Below are positions 59,450 to 64,000 of a DNA stretch of 64,000 nucleotides, piece by piece. The first letter of the stretch is position 1; each line of letters opens with the position of its first letter. Location of the stretch: NCBI RefSeq assembly GCF_001051995.2, contig NZ_CP014646.1:3348001-3412000 (forward strand). Reading direction: 5' to 3'. A program made the position numbers and the translations under genes. Below the pieces are notes generated by a model. It did no database searches. It had not been told where the DNA came from and saw only the letters and a program-made list of their open reading frames with translations. This stretch comes from Thauera humireducens (GTDB lineage Bacteria; Pseudomonadota; Gammaproteobacteria; Burkholderiales; Rhodocyclaceae).

Positions 59450-59974
59450 ATGCGCCATTTCCTCTCGCTGGTGGATCTTCTCACGCGTGCGGGGGCCATC
59501 ATGGCGGCGGTGATCGTCGCCGCCATGGTTGGGCACATCCTGCTGGAAATCGTGCTGCGCGCGGTGTTCGACAGTTCGACCTACGTGCTCGACGAATTCG
59601 TCGGCTACGGCGTGGCGGCCAGTACCTTCCTCGGCCTGGGCTACACGCTGGAGCAGGGCGGGCTGATCCGGGTCAACATCCTGCTTGCCCGCATCCGCAG
59701 CCGCGCGATGCGTCAGCTGACCGAAGTGACCTGTGTCGCGGCCTGCTTCGGTGTGTTCGCGATGGTGTGGCTCTATTTCTGGAGCAGCATCTCGCGCAAC
59801 TGGACGCGTGGCGCGGTCAGCGAAACGGTCGCCCAGGTGCCGTTGTGGATTCCCGAGGGGCTGTTGCTGCTAGGTCTCAGCATCTTTTTGCTGCAACTCG
59901 TGGCCTATGCCATACGTATCGTGTCCGGCGAACCGATGATCGGCGAGCGCGGCCCGGTCGCTGCGGCGGAGTGA
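59450..59974 (+). CDS. dctQ: TRAP transporter small membrane subunit (DctQ type)
   Basis: 174 residues with four membrane helices, normal for DctQ. The conserved EIVLRAVFDSSTYVLDEFVGYG (read as EIVLRAVFD then YVLDEF) and GGLIRVNILLARI segments are present. It starts two bases after dctP and ends ten before dctM, so the three subunits are translated together. It forms the membrane complex with DctM. Confidence 0.92.
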   Translation: MRHFLSLVDLLTRAGAIMAAVIVAAMVGHILLEIVLRAVFDSSTYVLDEFVGYGVAASTFLGLGYTLEQGGLIRVNILLARIRSRAMRQLTEVTCVAACFGVFAMVWLYFWSSISRNWTRGAVSETVAQVPLWIPEGLLLLGLSIFLLQLVAYAIRIVSGEPMIGERGPVAAAE

Positions 59975-59984
59975 GGAGACCGAC

Positions 59985-61295
59985 ATGGAAGCATTCATTT
60001 CTGCTGCGGTGGTGCTGGCGCTGATCTTCATCGCGCTCGGCTTCGGGGTCTGGATCTTTTCCGGGCTGTTGCTGGTGGCGGTGGCCAGCCTGGCGTTCGT
60101 GGCCGATTTCTCCGTCGACCGGATCGGTGTCATCGCCAAGTCGGTGATGTGGAAGAGCGCAAGTACCTGGGAGCTGGCGGCGATCCCGCTGTTCCTGTGG
60201 ATGGGCGAGATCATCTTCCGCTCCGACATCTCCGAGCGCCTGTTCCGCGGTCTGACGCCGCTGGTCGAGTGGCTGCCGGGGCGCTTGCTCCACACCAACG
60301 TGATGGGCTGTACCTTGTTCGCCGCGGTCAGCGGTTCGACCTCGGCCACCACGGCAACGGTGGGCAAGATCACCACCACCGCGCTGGCCGAGCGCGGCTA
60401 TGACCGCAGCCTCTCGCTCGGTTCGCTGGCGGGCGCCGGCAGTCTGGGTCTGCTGATTCCGCCGTCGATCATCATGATCATCTACGGCGTGCTGGCCGAG
60501 GTGTCGATCGCCAAGCTGTTTGCCGCCGGCGTGATTCCGGGGCTGATGGTGGCGGCCATCTTCTCGACCTACATCATGATCCGCTGCGTCATGCGGCCCG
60601 AACTGGCGCCGGCCAGCCTGGGGGGCATCACGCTGCGGAAGCTGATCGGTGCCTTCGTCGATCTGGTGCCGATCGGCATCCTGATCGTGGCGGTGCTGGG
60701 CGGGATCTACTCGGGCATCGTCACGCCGTCCGAGGCCGCGGCAGTCGGCGTGTTCGCGGCCATCGTGCTGACGGCGATCCTGCGCAAGCTGACGTGGTCG
60801 GTGATCACCGATTCCCTGATGGCGGCGGTGCGCACCTCGTGCATGGTGTGCTCGATCCTGGTGGCGGCGGCCGTGCTTGCGACCGCGATCGGCTACATGC
60901 ACATTCCGGACGGGCTGACCAAGGCGATCGCGGCGATGGAGCTCTCGCCCTGGACCCTGCTGCTGTTGATCGCGGCGCTCTACATCGTGCTGGGCTTGTT
61001 CCTCGACGGGATCTCGATCGTGGTCATGAGCCTGCCGGTGACGCTGCCGATCATGGTTCAGGCGGGGTTCGATCCGGTCTGGTTCGGTGTGTTCCTCGTG
61101 CTGATGGTCGAACTGGGGCAGGTCACGCCGCCGGTGGGCTTCAACCTGTTCGTGCTGCAAGGCATCACCGGGTCGAACCTGAGCACGGTGGTGTATGCCG
61201 CCTTCCCCTTCTTCCTGCTGATGTGCCTGGCGGTCGTGATCATCAGTTTCGCGCCGTCGATCGTGCTCTATCTGCCCGATCTGCTCGTGAAGTAG
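59985..61295 (+). CDS. dctM: TRAP transporter large membrane subunit (DctM type)
   Basis: 436 residues, about 12 membrane helices, typical DctM length. Family words are FAAVSGSTSATTATVGKITTTAL (read as AVSGSTSATTATVGKI), GLLIPPSIIMIIYG, TPSEAAAVGV and GQVTPPVGFNLFVLQGI. It is the Na+-driven channel subunit of the TRAP transporter with DctP and DctQ. An 86-base gap follows before the next start. Confidence 0.95.
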   Translation: MEAFISAAVVLALIFIALGFGVWIFSGLLLVAVASLAFVADFSVDRIGVIAKSVMWKSASTWELAAIPLFLWMGEIIFRSDISERLFRGLTPLVEWLPGRLLHTNVMGCTLFAAVSGSTSATTATVGKITTTALAERGYDRSLSLGSLAGAGSLGLLIPPSIIMIIYGVLAEVSIAKLFAAGVIPGLMVAAIFSTYIMIRCVMRPELAPASLGGITLRKLIGAFVDLVPIGILIVAVLGGIYSGIVTPSEAAAVGVFAAIVLTAILRKLTWSVITDSLMAAVRTSCMVCSILVAAAVLATAIGYMHIPDGLTKAIAAMELSPWTLLLLIAALYIVLGLFLDGISIVVMSLPVTLPIMVQAGFDPVWFGVFLVLMVELGQVTPPVGFNLFVLQGITGSNLSTVVYAAFPFFLLMCLAVVIISFAPSIVLYLPDLLVK

Positions 61296-61381
61296 GGGGC
61301 ACTGCGTCTGTATGCGGCGCGGCAGGCGGCCTTCGCAAGTCCGCCTGCCGTACTGCCTCGGGAGCGTCTCGGTCTTGCGGG

Positions 61382-62329
61382 ATGCTTCGGGGTGAGGTCA
61401 GGGTGAGGCGGGGCGTGACAAGGGTCGATTCATTGCAGGGCTGGAGCGGGAACTTCCTGGGCATCGTCGCAATGGTGTTCGGCGTGGCGATGTTCGCGCT
61501 CGTCGATGCCATCCTGAAGCTGCTGGTCGCGCATTACCCACCCTTGCAGGTGGCCGGCCTGCGAGGCCTTGTCGCCCTGCCTGTACTGCTCGTCTGGATT
61601 CATCGGCGGCGCGCGTGGCGGTCGCTGATCCGGGTCCGTGTGCCGCTCCAGCTCATGCGAGGGATGTTGGCCGTGGGCATGCTCGTGCTCCTGACCCTCG
61701 GTTATCGCGATCTGCCGCTGGCCAACGCCTACACCCTGTATTTCGTCGCGCCCCTGCTGATGACCTTGCTCGCCGGCCCCCTGCTCGGCGAAAGGGGGGC
61801 GGCGGTGCACTGGTATGCCCTGGTCGGTGGCCTGCTCGGCGTACTGATCGCGCTGCGCCCGGGGGGAGAGGCGTTCTTCAACTGGGCGGGACTGTTCATC
61901 GTGGGCGCGGCCTTCTGCTATGCCGGTGTCGCCGTTCTGACCCGCCTGGGAAGCCGGACCGACTCCAAGGAGAGCCTGATGTTCTGGATGATGGCGATGA
62001 TGGCGGTTCTGCCCAGTGCGCTCGCCCTTCCAGACTGGATGCCCATTCGAGACGAGCACGTGTGGTTGCTGGTCGCACTGGCGCTGGTCGGCTTCCTGGC
62101 GCAACTGGGCATCACCGAGGCCTTCCGCCATGGCCAGGCTTCGGTGGTGGCCCCCTTTGAATACACCGCGCTGGCCTGGGGTGTCGGCGTGGACTGGCTG
62201 ATCTGGAGCGTGCTCCCGGGGGTGCATACCCTGGTGGGCGGTGTGGTGATCCTGCTGTCGGGACTCTATGTCCTCAGGCACGAACTGCGGCGCTCAGACG
62301 CTGCAATCGGAGAAGGTGAAAGGAAATGA
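61382..62329 (+). CDS. EamA-family (DMT) transporter in the catabolic island
   Basis: 315 residues from ATG 61382; GTG 61415 is an alternative with better spacing to a GAGGCG-like ribosome site and would remove 11 residues. Ten membrane helices in two EamA repeats are visible (GIVAMVFGVAMFALVDAILKLL opens the first; WAGLFIVGAAFCYAGVAVLT the second). It may export an intermediate or by-product, or import substrate. The stop overlaps the next start by four bases (ATGA), linking it to the VOC gene. Confidence 0.88.
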   Translation: MLRGEVRVRRGVTRVDSLQGWSGNFLGIVAMVFGVAMFALVDAILKLLVAHYPPLQVAGLRGLVALPVLLVWIHRRRAWRSLIRVRVPLQLMRGMLAVGMLVLLTLGYRDLPLANAYTLYFVAPLLMTLLAGPLLGERGAAVHWYALVGGLLGVLIALRPGGEAFFNWAGLFIVGAAFCYAGVAVLTRLGSRTDSKESLMFWMMAMMAVLPSALALPDWMPIRDEHVWLLVALALVGFLAQLGITEAFRHGQASVVAPFEYTALAWGVGVDWLIWSVLPGVHTLVGGVVILLSGLYVLRHELRRSDAAIGEGERK

Positions 62330-62745
62330 AATATCTGCATGCAATGGTACGTGTCTCCAACCCGGACGAATCCCTGCGTTTCTACTGCGATGCGCTCGGG
62401 CTCGAACTCATCCGCAAGCGCGAATCGGAAAAGGGGCAATTCACGAACTACTATCTGTCTGCGCCGGGCGATCATTCCGTCCAGATTGAATTGACCCACA
62501 ATTGGGCACCCGAAACGTATTCCGGAGGGCGTAATTTTGGTCATCTGGCATTCGGGGTTGACGATATCTATGCCGTTTGCGAAAGACTGAAGACGCATGG
62601 CGTGACGATCAATCGGCCTCCCCGTGACGGGTACATGGCTTTCGTGCGTTCTCCGGACGGGATTTCGATCGAGCTTCTCCAGAATGGCGAGCCCCTGCCG
62701 CCGCGGCAGCCATGGGTAGACATGCCCAACACGGGGAGCTGGTGA
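62326..62745 (+). CDS. VOC-family protein, glyoxalase I-like
   Basis: 139 residues, a single VOC module pair. The glyoxalase-type metal ligands are in place: His5 (LHAMVRV), Glu55 (VQIELTHNW), His73 (NFGHLAF) and Glu116 (ISIELLQ). This H/E/H/E set fits lactoylglutathione lyase-like enzymes, not extradiol dioxygenases (H/H/E). In the cluster it may remove a reactive aldehyde or isomerise a pathway intermediate. Glutathione-dependent action would link to gshAB elsewhere in the window, but that is speculation. Third positions are visibly AT-richer than in the TRAP genes. Confidence 0.87.
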   Translation: MKYLHAMVRVSNPDESLRFYCDALGLELIRKRESEKGQFTNYYLSAPGDHSVQIELTHNWAPETYSGGRNFGHLAFGVDDIYAVCERLKTHGVTINRPPRDGYMAFVRSPDGISIELLQNGEPLPPRQPWVDMPNTGSW

Positions 62746-62786
62746 GCTTCGCTGCTAAACTCCGGTCTGGGTCACGGGCCTGTCGC

Positions 62787-62816
62787 GCCATCGCTGGCGT
62801 GTATTCAGGCGATGGC
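62787..62816. terminator. Hairpin after the VOC gene
   Basis: GCCATCGC (62787-62794) and GCGATGGC (62809-62816) form a perfect 8-base stem with a 14-base loop, 42 bases after the VOC stop and 70 before the LysR start. No clear U-run follows. It may end the catabolic operon or belong to the LysR gene's control region. Confidence 0.4.
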
Positions 62817-62885
62817 AGGTGCCGTGATTTGTCCGGGATGATGGTGTTCCGGACGGCCGAACGGATCAGGAGCGCTTAGCAGCAT

Positions 62886-63803
62886 ATGCGGTACACCTTC
62901 AAGCAGCTTGAGTATTTTGTCGCTGTCGCCGAATGCGGGACGATTGCGGGTGCGGCGGAGAAGGTACATGTCTCGCCGCCCTCGATATCCGTCGCAATCG
63001 CTCAGCTCGAGGAGGCGCTCGAGGTACGGCTCTTCGTACGTCAGCCCAGTGGACTTCAATTGACCGATGCCGGCAGCGAGGTCCTGAGCCATACGCGTGC
63101 GCTGCTCGAGAAGGCGCACGGACTGCAGGATTTCAGCGGTCTGGCCAAGGGGGAATTGCGGGGAAAGGTCACGCTGGGCTCGTTCATCACGCTGGCGCCC
63201 CTCGTATTGCCCGAGATCTGCCAGTCCTTTGCCGAACGGCATCCGGCTGTGAGCATCGAGTTGCTCGAGGGGAGCCAGGACCAATTGATCGGGTATTTGC
63301 GGCGCGGCATCATCGACCTTGCGATCACCTACGAGATGCACATCCCTCAGGATCTCTGGTTCGAACCCCTTGCCGGCCTGCCGCCGGTGGTGATGGTAGA
63401 TGCGAATCACCGCCTGGCGACCATGTCGTCAGTGGATATCAAGGAGCTGGAGGGCGACCCCTACATTCTTCTCGACCTCCCGATCAGCCGGGATTATTTC
63501 CTGTCCATTTTCGAGAAGTCGGGCGTCTCGCCGAACGTCCGGATGAAGACGACGCATTTCGAGGTCGTCCGCTCGATGGTCGCGAACGGCATCGGCGTCT
63601 CGATTGGCGTCGTGCGTCCGGTCAACAATGCCGCGCTTGACGGCAAGCCCATCGTTTCGGTGCCGATCTCCAATCCGCTTCCTGTCCTCAATATCGGCGT
63701 CCTTTCCCGGCGCTCGGACTTCAGTCAGCTGGCCTCGGCCCTGAAGAAGCAGATTCAGCAACTCGTCACGCCCAGCCACGTGCCGGGCATGACCCCGCTC
63801 TGA
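62886..63803 (+). CDS. LysR-family transcriptional regulator of the island
   Basis: 305 residues. The N-terminal winged helix reads LEYFVAVAECGTIAGAAEKVHVSPPSIS (recognised by CGTIAGAAEKVHVSPPS), with an effector domain from about 92 that has LGSFITLAPLVLPEIC and the later HFEVVRSMVANGIGVSIG. It lies at the downstream end of the oxygenase/amidase/TRAP cluster, codirectional with it, and shares its AT-richer codon use. The likely role is inducer-responsive control of the island. A possible target is the leader before 52112 or the gap before 58419; neither is proven. Confidence 0.88.
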   Translation: MRYTFKQLEYFVAVAECGTIAGAAEKVHVSPPSISVAIAQLEEALEVRLFVRQPSGLQLTDAGSEVLSHTRALLEKAHGLQDFSGLAKGELRGKVTLGSFITLAPLVLPEICQSFAERHPAVSIELLEGSQDQLIGYLRRGIIDLAITYEMHIPQDLWFEPLAGLPPVVMVDANHRLATMSSVDIKELEGDPYILLDLPISRDYFLSIFEKSGVSPNVRMKTTHFEVVRSMVANGIGVSIGVVRPVNNAALDGKPIVSVPISNPLPVLNIGVLSRRSDFSQLASALKKQIQQLVTPSHVPGMTPL

Positions 63804-63909
63804 GTGGCGATGACGCTTCGTTGACGCTTCAAGCGAACGAGCCGTGTTCCGGCTCCCGGGAGTCGGTGGGCTATATTCTCAGTCTGTCCACGCGCTGATG
63901 GAGTCCGTC

Positions 63910-64000
63910 ATGTCCCGTCCCGTCGTCGAATTCTGGTACGAGTTTGCCAGCACCTATTCCTGGCTGTCGGTGATGCGCATCGAGCCGCTGGCCGAGGCGG
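63910..64000 (+). CDS. 2-hydroxychromene-2-carboxylate isomerase/DsbA-like protein, 5' end only
   Basis: The first 30 codons are visible: MSRPVVEFWYEFASTYSWLS and then VMRIEPLAEA. The EFWYEFASTYSWLS start with the conserved serine near residue 13-17 resembles kappa-class GST/NahD-like isomerases (DsbA fold), which use glutathione. The gene continues past the window end. It may belong to the catabolic island or to the chromosomal flank; 106 bases separate it from the LysR gene. Confidence 0.65.
   Translation, partial: MSRPVVEFWYEFASTYSWLSVMRIEPLAEA

Noticed and set aside
62326..62745. Extradiol ring-cleavage dioxygenase
   Set aside because: The metal ligands are His/Glu/His/Glu as in glyoxalase I, not the His/His/Glu set, and the protein is a single short module.
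62787..62816. Strong intrinsic terminator
   Set aside because: The stem is perfect but the U-run is missing, so it is kept only as a low-confidence hairpin.

Overview
The window is GC-rich chromosomal DNA from a betaproteobacterium. The gene set (fdsGBA-fdhD-fdsD formate dehydrogenase, proteobacterial gshA/gshB, unfused PutA beside an Lrp-type regulator, liv ABC transporter, two TRAP-type binding proteins, many c-di-GMP genes) and the codon use fit the Rhodocyclales (Thauera/Azoarcus/Aromatoleum type). This placement is inference from gene content, not from a marker gene. No rRNA, tRNA, CRISPR array or phage genes were seen.

Layout. 1-0.8 kb: end of a UvrD/Rep-like helicase. 0.9-6.1 kb: sigma-54 activator, GntP-type permease and a fused acyl-CoA:acetate/3-ketoacid CoA-transferase with a one-base frameshift. 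A -24/-12 promoter and two upstream dyads lie between regulator and permease. 6.2-8.1 kb: DUF488 gene, a 548-base gap with two inverted copies of a hairpin element, and cysK. 8.2-12.5 kb: a three-domain ACP/fatty-acyl-AMP ligase/PlsC protein and an orphan NPPY-type DNA methyltransferase. 12.5-21.5 kb: a signalling block, namely a fused dual periplasmic binding protein (TRAP DctP plus ABC LivK-like), a hybrid histidine kinase and an HD-GYP response regulator in one operon, with a divergent PAS-PAS-GGDEF-EAL protein. 21.5-27.7 kb: patatin-like lipase; a sulfur operon (rhodanese, TsuA-like YeeE/YedE transporter, 55-residue membrane peptide); DUF3750 protein, SGNH lipoprotein, EamA exporter. 27.8-37.4 kb: livKHMGF, putA and a divergent Lrp/AsnC regulator. 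37.5-45 kb: gshA-gshB-apbE, a perfect 13 x 13-bp tandem repeat, a DUF6279 lipoprotein, LysE, BenE and EamA transporters. 44.9-52 kb: NAD-dependent formate dehydrogenase operon and a LysR regulator.

52-64 kb is an accessory catabolic island: Rieske oxygenase and its ferredoxin reductase, an SDR, an unrecognised 209-residue protein, a DUF1116 (AllG-like) protein, an amidase-signature hydrolase, a complete TRAP transporter (DctPQM), an EamA transporter, a glyoxalase-like VOC protein and a LysR regulator. The window ends inside a DsbA-fold isomerase-like gene. The genes read in one direction with short gaps or overlaps, and both flanks use more A/T-ending codons than the core genes. The most likely role is import and breakdown of a nitrogen-containing (amide, ureide or carbamoyl) organic acid. 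The substrate is unknown, and this is the best candidate in the window for an undescribed pathway. The second candidate is the dual-binding-protein/hybrid-kinase/HD-GYP signalling operon.
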